The notes: generated from the letters alone by a model not told the origin. A stretch of DNA of 64,000 nucleotides from Actinomadura terrae (GCF_022751215.1 NZ_JAICDG010000001.1:682001-746000), one strand, 5' to 3'; shown: positions 41,287 through 50,250, counted from the first letter of the stretch. Program-made: numbers and translations.

Positions 41287-41841
41287 TCACTTTCTGAGGG
41301 CACGGGCGACCAGGCGGCGGACGACGTCGTCGGTCGGCTCGGGCAGGGCGTCCACCGGGAACCAGCGGAGATCGTCGGACTCCTCGCTGAGCGTGTGGCG
41401 CGCGCCGTCCGGGGCGATCGCGACGTACTGGACGTCCAGATGCCACGTGCCCTCCGGGTGGCAGCGCACCGCGTGCCGATCGAGCTGAACAGGGTCCGGC
41501 AGCAGCCGCAGCCCCGCGATCCCCGACTCCTCGGCCGCCTCCCGCAGCGCGGCGGCCGCGAGCGTCGCGTCGCCGGGCTCGCAGTGCCCGCCGAGCTGGA
41601 GCCACGCCTTGATCTTGGCGTGCAGGGTCAGCAGGACGCGCGACCGCCCGGCGTCCAGGACGGCGGTGCTCGCGGTGATGTGCCCCGCCGCGCACTCCCG
41701 CCACATCCCGTCCGCCGGATGCAGCTCCAGATGCCGCAGGAACTCCAGCCGCGCCCGCTCCTGCTCCGGGTCGGGCGCCCGCCACGACTCCAGCACGCGT
41801 ACCGCGTCGTCGTACAGGGCGCCCGGGGAGCCGGAACTCAC
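41287..41841 (-). CDS. NUDIX hydrolase
   Basis: A 184-aa Nudix protein. The Nudix box is GGHCEPGDATLAAAALREAA followed by EESGI (about residues 88-112), with the full G-x5-E-x7-R-E-x2-E-E pattern. The upstream strands CAAGHITASTAVLDAGRSRV and the C-terminal HLDVQYVAIAPDG and SDDLRWFPVDALPE complete the fold. The GTG start at 41839-41841 overlaps the stop of a 58-aa ORF (GTGA), which in turn overlaps the zinc-protease stop, giving a three-gene coupled unit. The substrate is unknown. Confidence 0.9.
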   Translation of the reverse strand: MSSGSPGALYDDAVRVLESWRAPDPEQERARLEFLRHLELHPADGMWRECAAGHITASTAVLDAGRSRVLLTLHAKIKAWLQLGGHCEPGDATLAAAALREAAEESGIAGLRLLPDPVQLDRHAVRCHPEGTWHLDVQYVAIAPDGARHTLSEESDDLRWFPVDALPEPTDDVVRRLVARALRK

Positions 41842-42014
41842 GTGCGGCCGACGCGGGGGTAGCGGGAGTTGGCCGGGTGGCGGCGCCGCCGCTCCTGGTC
41901 GAGGGGGCGGTGCCAGCACAGCGTGGCCCGCGCGATCCGCCGCCTGATCACGTTGGTGGACGAGCCGGGCTCGTACCGGCAGCCGCTCGCCCACGTCCGG
42001 TGCGTCCCGCTCAC
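41838..42014 (-). CDS. 58-aa basic protein in a coupled operon, unknown function
   Basis: A short frame read as VSGTHRTWASGCRYEPGSST, NVIRRRIARATLCWHRPLDQ, ERRRRHPANSRYPRVGRT. The GTG overlaps the stop of the zinc-dependent protease (42011-42014), and its stop overlaps the NUDIX start (41838-41841). Both junctions are the four-base GTGA overlap used throughout this genome, which argues for a real translated gene. It is highly basic, with two cysteines and no membrane segment. No family is recognised. Confidence 0.6.
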   Translation of the reverse strand: MSGTHRTWASGCRYEPGSSTNVIRRRIARATLCWHRPLDQERRRRHPANSRYPRVGRT

Positions 42015-43435
42015 GGGCGCGGCCCCGCCTCGCCGCCGTCCCCGTCGCCATCGTCTCGGTTGCCGGCCTCGTCCCGGTTGCCGTCCTCGTCGCCGTTCGG
42101 CTTCTCGTCCGGCTTCTCCGGCGAGCCGGACTCGTCCTCGTGCGCCCGGGTCAGCTTGGAGATGTCGAGGTCGGTCAGGCCCTCGATCTCGTCGCGGCCG
42201 TGCACGAAGCCGTCGGGGTCGTCCAGGTCGGACGCGCTCGGCAGCAGGTCGGGGTGCCCCCAGATCGCGTCGCGGCCGTCGTTGCCGCGCACCTGCGTGA
42301 GCGTCCGCCACAGCGCCGCCGCCTCGCGCAGCCGCCGGGGCCGCAGCTCCAGGCCGACCAGCGTCGCGAACGTCCGCTCGGCCGGACCGCCGGTGGCGCG
42401 GCGCCGCCGCACCGCCTCGGCCAGCTTCACCGAACCGGGCAGCCGCCCCTCGGCCACCTGGTTGACGACCGTGTCGACCCAGCCCTCGACCAGCGCGAGC
42501 GTGGTCTCCAGCCGGGCCAGCGCCGCCTTCTGCCGGGGGGTCTCCTCGGGCTGGAGCGCGATCTCGCCGCCCAGCGCCTCCTGGAGCGCCTCCGGGTTGC
42601 TCAGGTCGAGCCCCTGGACGGCCTGCTCGATGCCCGACAGGTCGACGGTGATCCCGCGCGCGTACTCCTCGACCGCGCCCAGCAGGTGTGACCGAAGCCA
42701 CGGGACGTGCGCGAACAGCCGCTGGTGCGCGGCCTCGCGCAGCGCCAGGTACAGCCGGACCTCGTCCTCGGAGACCTCAAGGCCCGAGCCGAACGCCTCG
42801 ACCCCGGCGGGCAGCAGCGCGCCCACGCCGTCCGGCGCGAGCGGCAGGCCCACGTCGGCGGAGCCGGTCACCTCGCGGGCCAGCGCGCCGAGCGCCTGCC
42901 CCGCCTGGCCGCCGACCATCGCCCCGGCCATCTGCTTGACCATGCCGATCAGCGGGCCCGCCATCGCCTGCATGTCGGCGGGGATCTCGCCGGGGCCGCC
43001 GAGGGCGCCGCCCATCGACTCCACCATGCGCTCGGCGATCGGGTCGCACACCGTGGACCAGACGGGCAGCGTCTGCTCGATCCACTCCGACCGGCTCCAC
43101 GCCTTCGGCGTCCGGATGCCGGCGGGCAGCGTCGTGCCCTCGTCCAGCCACAGGTCGGCCAGCCGCAGCGCCTCCTCGACCTGGCGGCGCTCGGCGTCCA
43201 CGACCGAGGGGTCGCCCTGCTCGACCACCGCGTGCCGGGCGATGTTCTTGGCCAGATCCCAGTTCAGCGGGCCGCCGCCCCCGCCGCCCGCGCCCTGCCC
43301 GCCGATCATGTCGGCGAACCGGTGCAGCATGTCGGCGAACTGCGCCATGTCGCCGCCCATGCCCTTGAATGGATCCTGGGGCCGGTCGTCGTCGCCGTCC
43401 CCTGGACGGTTGAAGCCGAACGGAGTGTCGTTCAT
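42011..43435 (-). CDS. Zinc-dependent metalloprotease, DUF2342-type (Rv3195-like)
   Basis: A 474-aa actinobacterial protein of the family annotated as zinc-dependent metalloprotease / coenzyme F420 biosynthesis-associated. The motif LYLALREAAHQRLFAHVPWL (about residues 243-262) holds the EAAHxR zinc-type signature. The Gly-rich N-terminal part (GGQGAGGGGGGPLNWDLAK) and the Asp/Asn/Gly-rich C-terminal tail (about 430-474) are low complexity. The ATG at 43433-43435 (MNDTPFGFNRPGD) is preferred because AGGGG lies 8 bases upstream; an ATG 21 bases earlier is in frame. It is divergent from the epimerase gene and heads a coupled operon with the 58-aa protein and the NUDIX hydrolase. Confidence 0.85.
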   Translation of the reverse strand: MNDTPFGFNRPGDGDDDRPQDPFKGMGGDMAQFADMLHRFADMIGGQGAGGGGGGPLNWDLAKNIARHAVVEQGDPSVVDAERRQVEEALRLADLWLDEGTTLPAGIRTPKAWSRSEWIEQTLPVWSTVCDPIAERMVESMGGALGGPGEIPADMQAMAGPLIGMVKQMAGAMVGGQAGQALGALAREVTGSADVGLPLAPDGVGALLPAGVEAFGSGLEVSEDEVRLYLALREAAHQRLFAHVPWLRSHLLGAVEEYARGITVDLSGIEQAVQGLDLSNPEALQEALGGEIALQPEETPRQKAALARLETTLALVEGWVDTVVNQVAEGRLPGSVKLAEAVRRRRATGGPAERTFATLVGLELRPRRLREAAALWRTLTQVRGNDGRDAIWGHPDLLPSASDLDDPDGFVHGRDEIEGLTDLDISKLTRAHEDESGSPEKPDEKPNGDEDGNRDEAGNRDDGDGDGGEAGPRP

Positions 43436-43524
43436 CGGTTTGCCCCTGGGATGCATGATGGGCTCATATCCGCAACGTTAGCCGGTCCAGGCCAGGTCGC
43501 GTACACAAGGAAGGGGGCACCCCC

Positions 43525-44607
43525 GTGGCAACGGGCAAGGTTCGCCCTCGGCGTAGCAAGGGCCCGGTCGTCGCCGTCACCGGCGCGGCCTCCGGCGCGG
43601 GGCGGCTGCTGGCCGCCCGGCTCGCCGAACGGGAAGAGATCCGCAAGGTCGTCGCCATCGACGGGCACCGGGGCGACGTGCCCGGCGTCACCTGGCGCGT
43701 GGTCGACATCAGGGATCCGCTGCTGTCCAACCGGCTCTCGGACGTGGACGTGATCGTCAACCTGGACGTCGAGCACTCCCCGGAGGCGGGCGCCAAGGAG
43801 CGCCGCATCCACAACGTCCGGGGCGCGCAGACCGTGGTGACCGCCGCTGCCGCCGCCCGCGTCCGCCGGGTCGTGCTCGTCACCAGCGCCATGGTGTACG
43901 GGGCCGAGCCCGGCAACGAGGTGCCCCTGCACGAGGACGCGCCGCTCGGCGCCGAGGCCAACGAGTCGATCGCCGGGGACTTCCTGGAGATGGAGGAGCT
44001 GGCCGCGAACGCGCCGATCACCCACCCGGGCCTGGAGGTCACCGTCGTCCGCCCGGCCGCCCTCGTCGGGCCCGGCGTCGACACCGTCGTCACCCGGCAC
44101 TTCGAGGCGCCCCGGCTGCTGTCGGTCAAGGGCAGCACGCCCGGCTGGCAGTTCTGCCACATCGAGGACCTCGCGTCCGCGCTGGAGGTCGTGGTCGTCG
44201 AGAACATCGCGGGGCCCGTCGCGGTCGGCGGGGACGGCTGGCTCGGCCCCGAGGAGGTGAGCGAGATCACCGGGAAGCGCGGCTTCGAGCTGCCCGCCGC
44301 GCTCACGTTCGGGATGGCGCAGCGGCTGCACCGGCTCGGGATGACCCCGGCGCCCGCCACCGACCTGCACTACGTCGCCTACCCGTGGGTGGTCGACTGC
44401 GCGCGGCTGCGCGCCGCCGGGTGGAAGCCGCTCCACGACAACGCCTCCGCGCTGCGCACGGTGATGGAGGAGACCGCCGGACGGCACGCCGTCGTCGGGC
44501 GCCGCGTCGGCGGCAAGGAGGCCACGATGGCGACCGCCGCCGGTGCCACCGTCGCCGCGATCGGCGCGGCGGCCGCGATCCGCCGCGCCCGCAAGCGCCG
44601 CCGCTGA
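43525..44607 (+). CDS. NAD-dependent epimerase/dehydratase-family (extended SDR) protein
   Basis: A 360-aa Rossmann-fold protein. The dinucleotide loop is VVAVTGAASGAGRLLAARL (about residues 15-33), then DVDVIVNLDVEHSPEAG, VVLVTSAMVYGAEPG (Ser/Tyr catalytic region, with no YxxxK lysine in place) and VVRPAALVGPGVDTVV. The missing Lys suggests an atypical or non-catalytic SDR. The C-terminal ATMATAAGATVAAIGAAAAI helix followed by RRARKRRR looks like a tail anchor or amphipathic helix. The GTG has AAGGAAGGGGG about 8 bases upstream. It is convergent with the UPF0182 gene across 22 bp. Confidence 0.86.
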   Translation: MATGKVRPRRSKGPVVAVTGAASGAGRLLAARLAEREEIRKVVAIDGHRGDVPGVTWRVVDIRDPLLSNRLSDVDVIVNLDVEHSPEAGAKERRIHNVRGAQTVVTAAAAARVRRVVLVTSAMVYGAEPGNEVPLHEDAPLGAEANESIAGDFLEMEELAANAPITHPGLEVTVVRPAALVGPGVDTVVTRHFEAPRLLSVKGSTPGWQFCHIEDLASALEVVVVENIAGPVAVGGDGWLGPEEVSEITGKRGFELPAALTFGMAQRLHRLGMTPAPATDLHYVAYPWVVDCARLRAAGWKPLHDNASALRTVMEETAGRHAVVGRRVGGKEATMATAAGATVAAIGAAAAIRRARKRRR

Positions 44608-44629
44608 GTCCCGTCCCCGGGCCTCCCCC

Positions 44630-47566
44630 TCAGCCGGACGAGGTGGGCGTGGCCGACGGCGACGGCGACGTGGACGTCCCGGGCGCCGGTGACGGAGGCG
44701 CCCCCGAGGACGGGGTGGCGGCGGGCCCGCCCTTGGGTTTGGCCTGCCGCGCCCCCTCCAGCGCGTCCCGCGCCTTCTTGATCTGGTCCCACGCGCGGCC
44801 CATCGCCGGGTAGTCACCCGCCTTCTGCGCCTTCTCGTAGGCGTCCACGGCCTGCCGCAGCTCCGTGATCGCCTTCTGCGCCTCGGGGGTCAGCGCGCCG
44901 CCCGGCGGCCCGCCCGGGGACGACGGCGCCGCCGCACCGCCGAGGACCTGCTCCAGCGCCTCGTCGAGGGTGTCGGCCGCCGCGATCGTCCCGCCGAACC
45001 GCACCAGCACCTTCCCGAGGAAGGAGTACTGCTGCTCCTTGTCGCTGTTCGTGGCCTTGGCGGCGTACATCGGCTCGACGTACAGCAGCCCGCCCGCGAA
45101 CGGGATCGTCAGCAGGTTGCCCGGCACCGTCTTGGTGCCGCCCTGTCTCAGCGTGTACAGCTCGCCCTTGACCTGCGCGTCGGCCTCGAACGAGCCCTGC
45201 ACGAGGCTCGGCCCGTCCGGCTGGGCGTTGCGCGGCATCTCCAGGATCTTGATCTGCCCGTAGGTGCTGCCCGGCGTCGACCCGATCGACATGAACGACG
45301 CGAGCTGCTGGTTGCCGCGCGGGTTGAACACCGTGGTCAGCGCGAAGTTGCGGGACGGGTCGTCCGGCATGCGCAGGCTCTGGTAGTAGGGCGGCTGCCG
45401 CTTGCCCTTGGCGCCCGGGTCCTCCGGCACCTCCCAGAAGCCCTCGCCGCTGAAGAACGCCGCCGGGTCGGTCACGTGGTACTTCGAAAGGATCTTCCGC
45501 TGCACCTTGAACAGGTCCTGCGGGTAGCGGAAGTGGGCCTCCAGCTCCGGCGGGATCGACGAGCGCGGCTGGACGGTGCCCTTGAACACCTTCATCCACG
45601 TCTTGGTGATCGGGTCGTCCTCGTCCCACTGGTAGAGGTGGACGGTGCCGTCGTAGGCGTCCACCGTCGCCTTCACCGAGTTGCGGATGTAGTTGATGTG
45701 GTCGTTGGCCTGCCGCGCCACCGCCGAGCGCGTGTCGGTGATCGTGTCGCGGGTGGCCTCGCCGAGGCTCATCTGCTCCGAGTACGGGTAGCCGCTGGAC
45801 GAGGTGTAGCCGTCCACGATCCACACGATCCGGTTGTTCACCACCGCCGGGTAGGGGTCGCCGTCCAGCCGCAGCCAGGGCGCCGCGCGGTGCACCATCT
45901 CCCGCGGCTGCCGGTTGTAGAGGATCTTGGCGTCCTTCTTGATCGCGCCGGACAGCAGGAGGTTCTTGTCCTGGAACCGCGTCGCGAACAGCAGCTTGTG
46001 GAAGAGCGAGTCGATCTTGACGCCGCCCCCGCCGCCGTAGGTGTTGTTGCGCTGCCCGCTCTTGACCGACCCGTCGGGGTAGTCCAGCTCCTGCTGGCCC
46101 CGCCCGCCGACCACCGAGTAGCGCGCGGACCGCTCGCCGAAGTAGATCTCCGGCCGGTCCACCCTGATCTTCTGCTGCCCGGAGACCGGCATCGAGCCGG
46201 TGATGAACTCGGGGACCTTGCCCTGGGTGAACCGGTCGCCGTAGGCCGACACGAACCCGTAGCCGTGCGTGTAGACGAGGCGGTCCTTGACCCAGCTGTG
46301 CTCGCCGGACGGCGCCCCCGTCGTCTCGCGCAGCGCCACGATCGTGTCGATCGTCTTGCCGTCGATCGTGTAGCGGTCCACGTCGAGCGTGTCGGGGAAC
46401 CGGTAGAACGGGCGGATCTGCTGGAGCCGCAGGAACGTGTCGCCGAGGACGTTCGGGTCGAGCAGCCGCACCCCGTCCAGCCGCTCCCGCTCGGCCTTGA
46501 GCTTCCCGGCGTCGGTCACCGGCTGCGACCCGTACGGGACGACCTGCGCGCCGTCCACCCCGTAGGCCTTGCGGGTGAACTCGATGTTGCGCTGGATGTA
46601 CGCGCGCTCCTTGGCCAGCTCGTCGGGCTTCACCTGGAACTGCTGGATCAGCAGCGGATACACGCCGCCGAGCAGGATCGCCGACAGCACCAGCAGCGTG
46701 AAGCCCACGCCCGGCAGCATCATCCCGCGCCGCAGCAGGTTGCTGACGAACATCGCCGCGCAGATCAACGCGATGATCGCCAGGATCGTCTTGGCGGGAA
46801 GCAGCGCGTTCACGTCCGCGTAGGACGCGCCGGTCGTCACGCCCCGCTCCGAGTGCACCAGGCCGTACCGGTCGAACCAGTACGCGAACGCCTTCAGCAG
46901 GACGAACAGCCCCACCAGCACCGACAGGTGCGCGCGGGCGGGCGGGCTCGCCTTGTCGCCGGGGCCCTGCAAGCGCAGCCCGCCGTACAGGTAGTGCACC
47001 ATCACGGCGGCGAGGATCGACAGGATCACGGTCGCGAACACCACGCCCAGCACCAGCCGCAGGAACGGGTAGGTGAAGACGTAGAACGACACGTCCTTGT
47101 GGAACTGGGGGTCCTCGACGTCGAACGGCGTCCGGTTGAGGAAGGCCAGCCACACCGCCCACCGTCCGGCCACCGAGGAGCCCGTCAGCACCGCGAGCAG
47201 CGCCAGCAGCGTCAGCGAGATCAGGCGGCGGCGCGGGTCGATCACCGTCCGGTACCGTTCCAGCCCCTGCTGCTCCACCGACAGCGGACGGTAGGCGGGA
47301 CGCAGCCGGTACGCCGTCCACACGTTCGCGCCGACGATCAGGGCCATGAAAAGGCCCGCGCCGAAGAACAATTCGAGCTTGGCGCGCAGCTGCGTCGTGT
47401 ACACGGCCTCGAAGCCGACCGAGTCGTACCACAGCCAGTTGGTGTAGACCGAGGTGAACACCAGGTAGGCCACCAGCAGCGCGGCGAGCGCCACCAGCAC
47501 CGGTAGCACCAGCCGGGTCCGCCCGCTTCCGAGCCTGCGCCCGAAGCCGGGAGTCCGGAAGGTCAA
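44630..47566 (-). CDS. UPF0182 family large membrane protein
   Basis: A 978-aa member of the actinobacterial UPF0182 family (Rv3193c type). About seven transmembrane helices occupy residues 20-330 (e.g. LVLPVLVALAALLVAYLVFT, LFFGAGLFMALIVGANVWTA, VGLFVLLKAFAYWFDRYG, GVGFTLLVLSAILLGGVYPL). A long extracytoplasmic domain follows (about 335-885), with VEPMYAAKATNSDKEQQYSF near its end. The tail is low complexity (Pro/Ser/Gly, TSTSPSPSATPTSSG). The TTG start at 47564-47566 is supported by GGAGGGG 3-4 bases upstream. Function is unknown in the family. It is divergent from PPA1309. Confidence 0.93.
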   Translation of the reverse strand: MTFRTPGFGRRLGSGRTRLVLPVLVALAALLVAYLVFTSVYTNWLWYDSVGFEAVYTTQLRAKLELFFGAGLFMALIVGANVWTAYRLRPAYRPLSVEQQGLERYRTVIDPRRRLISLTLLALLAVLTGSSVAGRWAVWLAFLNRTPFDVEDPQFHKDVSFYVFTYPFLRLVLGVVFATVILSILAAVMVHYLYGGLRLQGPGDKASPPARAHLSVLVGLFVLLKAFAYWFDRYGLVHSERGVTTGASYADVNALLPAKTILAIIALICAAMFVSNLLRRGMMLPGVGFTLLVLSAILLGGVYPLLIQQFQVKPDELAKERAYIQRNIEFTRKAYGVDGAQVVPYGSQPVTDAGKLKAERERLDGVRLLDPNVLGDTFLRLQQIRPFYRFPDTLDVDRYTIDGKTIDTIVALRETTGAPSGEHSWVKDRLVYTHGYGFVSAYGDRFTQGKVPEFITGSMPVSGQQKIRVDRPEIYFGERSARYSVVGGRGQQELDYPDGSVKSGQRNNTYGGGGGVKIDSLFHKLLFATRFQDKNLLLSGAIKKDAKILYNRQPREMVHRAAPWLRLDGDPYPAVVNNRIVWIVDGYTSSSGYPYSEQMSLGEATRDTITDTRSAVARQANDHINYIRNSVKATVDAYDGTVHLYQWDEDDPITKTWMKVFKGTVQPRSSIPPELEAHFRYPQDLFKVQRKILSKYHVTDPAAFFSGEGFWEVPEDPGAKGKRQPPYYQSLRMPDDPSRNFALTTVFNPRGNQQLASFMSIGSTPGSTYGQIKILEMPRNAQPDGPSLVQGSFEADAQVKGELYTLRQGGTKTVPGNLLTIPFAGGLLYVEPMYAAKATNSDKEQQYSFLGKVLVRFGGTIAAADTLDEALEQVLGGAAAPSSPGGPPGGALTPEAQKAITELRQAVDAYEKAQKAGDYPAMGRAWDQIKKARDALEGARQAKPKGGPAATPSSGAPPSPAPGTSTSPSPSATPTSSG

Positions 47567-47683
47567 GGGCCCCTCCGATCGAGATCGTGCCCACCGGCCG
47601 CCCGCCGGTGCTGTCTAAGCAACTTACCGACTGGGACGGGGGTTCCCGCACTTCCCCAAGCTGATTAAGGGAAAGATGGCCCC

Positions 47684-48211
47684 GTGAGTCTCCTGGAAGA
47701 AGTCGTACTGGACCTCGAACGTCACTGGGCCGGAAAGGAGTGGGACGCGCCCCCGTGCCTTTACGCGCTGGTGCGCAGCACGGAACTGCGCAAGGCCGAA
47801 CCCGACCTCGCCGACCAGCTCGGCCTCGACCCCGCCGCCGACACCCTCGCCGCCCTCGAACAACCCGAGCTGCCCGACCAGGACGCCGTCGAGGACGCCC
47901 TCGCCTCCATCGCCTGGCCGGAGGCGGTCGAGGGCTGCGCGCTCGTCATCGAGCGGGTCGTGCTGCCGCCCGAGGCCGAGGACGAGATCCCCGAGGACGA
48001 GGCGGAGGCCGCCGCCTACGCCGCCTCCCACCCCGGGCGCGAGGACGTCCGCATGGTCGTCGGCGTCCTGCGCGACGGCGCCCGGCACGCCGCGGTCCGG
48101 CTGCGCCGCCACGAGGCCGACGACGAGGTGCTCACCGGGCCCGACCTCGTCCCGGGCCTGGCCGAGGCCCTCGCCGCCACGTTCGACCCGGACGAACCTG
48201 TATCTGTTTAA
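47684..48211 (+). CDS. PPA1309-family conserved actinobacterial protein
   Basis: A 175-aa acidic protein found across Actinobacteria as the PPA1309 family. The hallmark sequences are APPCLYALVRSTELRKAEPD, LASIAWPEAVEGCALVIERV, DVRMVVGVLRDGARHAAVRL and the C-terminal VPGLAEALAATFDPDE. Its function is unknown, and it is often next to UPF0182 or PDZ-protease genes as here. The GTG at 47684 has GGGAAAGATGG upstream. A structured intergenic repeat (copy B) follows immediately. Confidence 0.87.
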   Translation: MSLLEEVVLDLERHWAGKEWDAPPCLYALVRSTELRKAEPDLADQLGLDPAADTLAALEQPELPDQDAVEDALASIAWPEAVEGCALVIERVVLPPEAEDEIPEDEAEAAAYAASHPGREDVRMVVGVLRDGARHAAVRLRRHEADDEVLTGPDLVPGLAEALAATFDPDEPVSV

Positions 48212-48215
48212 GTCC

Positions 48216-48372
48216 CGGCCCACCGCCCTCGCCTGGCGGCTCGGGCAGTGACCGTGCCTTTGCGGCGCGGAATCGCTTCGCGATCTTCGCGGTGGGGCCT
48301 CGCCTCCGGCTTCGGCCCCACCGCTCAGCTACGCGCCCGCGTGACGGCTGAGGCCACTTTGCAACACGCCTT
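48216..48372. repeat. Dispersed structured intergenic repeat, copy B
   Basis: Same element as copies A and C. The 89-bp core 48265-48353 differs from copy A by one insertion and two substitutions. It holds the same hairpins (ATCGC-TTC-GCGAT, GTGGGGCC...GGCCCCAC, TCAGC...GCTGA), while the first hairpin (CGCCTGGCGGCTCGG region) is degraded. It lies in the 260-bp gap between PPA1309 and moaE; no gene is seen there. Confidence 0.9.
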
Positions 48373-48471
48373 AGGTCGGGTCACTCTGCGCTGGCGTCTC
48401 ATCCGGGGGAGGCGGATTTCAGGGCATCCCCCAATAAGAGGCACGGACGGAACGGAGGTAGCCTGCGGGAC

Positions 48472-48936
48472 GTGACCGAAGTCAGCGCCGCCACCGGCAT
48501 CGCCTCTGGAACCCCGGACGTGATCCGCCTGATCGGCGTCCGCGAGACGCCCCTCTCGGTGGACGAGGTGTACGCCGCCGTCGGCGACCCCGCCGCCGGC
48601 GGCACCGCCGTCTTCGTCGGGACCGTCCGCGACCACGACCACGCGCGGGCCGTCCGCCGCCTGTCCTACAGCGCCCACCCCAGCGTCGAACGCGAGCTGC
48701 GCGCCGTCATGGACAGGGTCGCCGCCGACCTCCCCGTCCGCGCCCTGGCCGCGGTCCATCGCGTCGGCGACCTGGAGATAGGCGACATCGCGGTCGTCGT
48801 CGCCGCCTCCTGCCCCCACCGCGGCGAGGCGTTCGATGCCTGCCGCAGGCTCATTGACGACCTCAAGGCGAACGTCCCGATCTGGAAGCACCAGACCTTC
48901 GCCGACGGCGGAGACGAGTGGGTCGGGGCCTGCTGA
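48472..48936 (+). CDS. moaE: Molybdopterin synthase catalytic subunit MoaE
   Basis: A 154-aa MoaE. It inserts two sulfurs, carried by thiocarboxylated MoaD, into precursor Z to make molybdopterin. Signatures are TAVFVGTVRDHDHARAVRRL, YSAHPSVERELRAV, HRVGDLEIGDIAVVVAASCP, HRGEAFDACRRLIDDLKANV and the catalytic-lysine region PIWKHQTFADGGDEWVG. The GTG start at 48472 is 28 bp upstream-coupled to the PDZ-protease gene. MoeZ (8823) may sulfurylate its partner MoaD; no moaD is in the window. Confidence 0.95.
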   Translation: MTEVSAATGIASGTPDVIRLIGVRETPLSVDEVYAAVGDPAAGGTAVFVGTVRDHDHARAVRRLSYSAHPSVERELRAVMDRVAADLPVRALAAVHRVGDLEIGDIAVVVAASCPHRGEAFDACRRLIDDLKANVPIWKHQTFADGGDEWVGAC

Positions 48937-48964
48937 GGCCCCCGCGCCGCATAGAGTTTCCGCC

Positions 48965-50014
48965 ATGTCTCGTCGTGCCGCCACGCTCACCGTCGCGAGC
49001 GTGCTCGTCCTCGCGCTGGCCCTCGTCGGCTCCCTCATGCCCGTGCCGTACGTCGCGCTGATGCCCGGCCCGACGAGCAACACCCTCGGCGTCAACGACA
49101 AGGGCCAGCCGCTGATCAGGATCGACGGCCGGCAGACCTACGACGACAACGGCCACCTGAACTTCGTGACCGTCACCTACCGGGGCGGGCCCGGCGGGCG
49201 CATCGACCTGTTCACCGCCCTGCGCGGCTGGCTCGACGGCGACACCGCGATCGTCCCCGAGGAGACCGTCTTCCCCAAGGACGAGTCGCAGAAGGAGGTG
49301 GACGAGGAGAACACCCGCCAGATGCAGGACTCCCAGGAGAGCGCCGAGGCCGCCGCCCTGCACGAGCTGAAGATCCCGATCACCACCCAGGTCGTCGTCG
49401 ACGGCGTCCAGAAGGGCAGGCCCGCCGCGGGCAAGCTCAACCCCGGCGACGAGGTCACCGCCCTGGACGGCGTCAAGATCACCAGCGTCGCGCAGGTCAC
49501 CGGCACGATGGCCAAGCACAAGATCGGCGACAGCGTCACGCTCACGATCGTCCGCGGCGGCAAGGAGCAGAAGCAGACGCTCACCACCGTCGCCGACCCC
49601 ACCGGCAAGCGCCCCGTCGTCGGCATCGTCCTCGGGGACCGCTACAAGTTCCCCTTCAAGATCGACATCAGCGTGGGCGACATCGGCGGACCCAGCGCCG
49701 GCCTCATGTTCTCCCTCGCCATCGTCGACAAGCTCACCCCCGGCCCCCTCACCGGCGGCAAGTTCATCGCCGGCACCGGCACCATCACCCCCGAGGGCGA
49801 GGTCGGCCCCATCGGCGGCATCCAGCAGAAGATGATCGCCGCCCGCCGCGCCGGCGCCACCATCTTCCTCACCCCCAAGGACAACTGCGCCGACGCCCTC
49901 GACGCCCGCCCCGACGGCCTCCGCCTCGTCCGCGCCGACACCCTGCACGGCGCCGTCCAATCCATCAACGCCCTCACCAGCGGAAACGGCCCCATCCCCG
50001 AGTGCAAGAAGTAA
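48965..50014 (+). CDS. PDZ and Lon-protease (S16) domain membrane protein
   Basis: A 349-aa protein (Rv3194c type). An N-terminal signal anchor (TLTVASVLVLALALVGSLMP, residues 7-26) is followed by a unique beta region, a PDZ domain (about 155-235, GRPAAGKLNPGDEVTALDGV) and a C-terminal Lon-type protease domain. The catalytic Ser is in DIGGPSAGLMFSLAI (about residue 247) and the Lys in GGIQQKMIAARRAGA (about residue 290), forming the Ser-Lys dyad. It presumably acts on the outer face of the membrane. ATG 48965 is separated from moaE by 28 bp. A tRNA gene follows after 46 bp. Confidence 0.93.
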   Translation: MSRRAATLTVASVLVLALALVGSLMPVPYVALMPGPTSNTLGVNDKGQPLIRIDGRQTYDDNGHLNFVTVTYRGGPGGRIDLFTALRGWLDGDTAIVPEETVFPKDESQKEVDEENTRQMQDSQESAEAAALHELKIPITTQVVVDGVQKGRPAAGKLNPGDEVTALDGVKITSVAQVTGTMAKHKIGDSVTLTIVRGGKEQKQTLTTVADPTGKRPVVGIVLGDRYKFPFKIDISVGDIGGPSAGLMFSLAIVDKLTPGPLTGGKFIAGTGTITPEGEVGPIGGIQQKMIAARRAGATIFLTPKDNCADALDARPDGLRLVRADTLHGAVQSINALTSGNGPIPECKK

Positions 50015-50060
50015 ACCCGTTCGATCCACCCCCCACCATGCAATAGAGTTAAGACATCAC

Positions 50061-50134
50061 CGCGGGGTGGAGCAGTTCGGTAGCTCGCTGGGCTCATAAC
50101 CCAGAGGTCGCAGGTTCAAATCCTGCCCCCGCTA
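50061..50134 (+). tRNA. Initiator tRNA-fMet (anticodon CAT)
   Basis: 74 bases with a full cloverleaf. The acceptor CGCGGGG pairs with CCCCGC with an unpaired 1-72 position (C and T), the initiator hallmark. The anticodon arm is CTGGG-CTCATAA-CCCAG (three G-C pairs, CAT anticodon), and the T-arm loop is GGTTCAAATCC. CCA is not encoded. A TAGAGT -10-like box lies 12 bp upstream. It is identical to the copy at 56622. Confidence 0.97.
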
Positions 50135-50250
50135 CGGGTCCTGGGGTCCGCTGGTCGTGCTTTGCACTTCCCAGCGGGCCCCTTCGCCGTTTCCCCGGGG
50201 GGGCGACCCCCCGGACCCCCCGATGTGGGGGCTCCGCCCCCACGCCCCCT

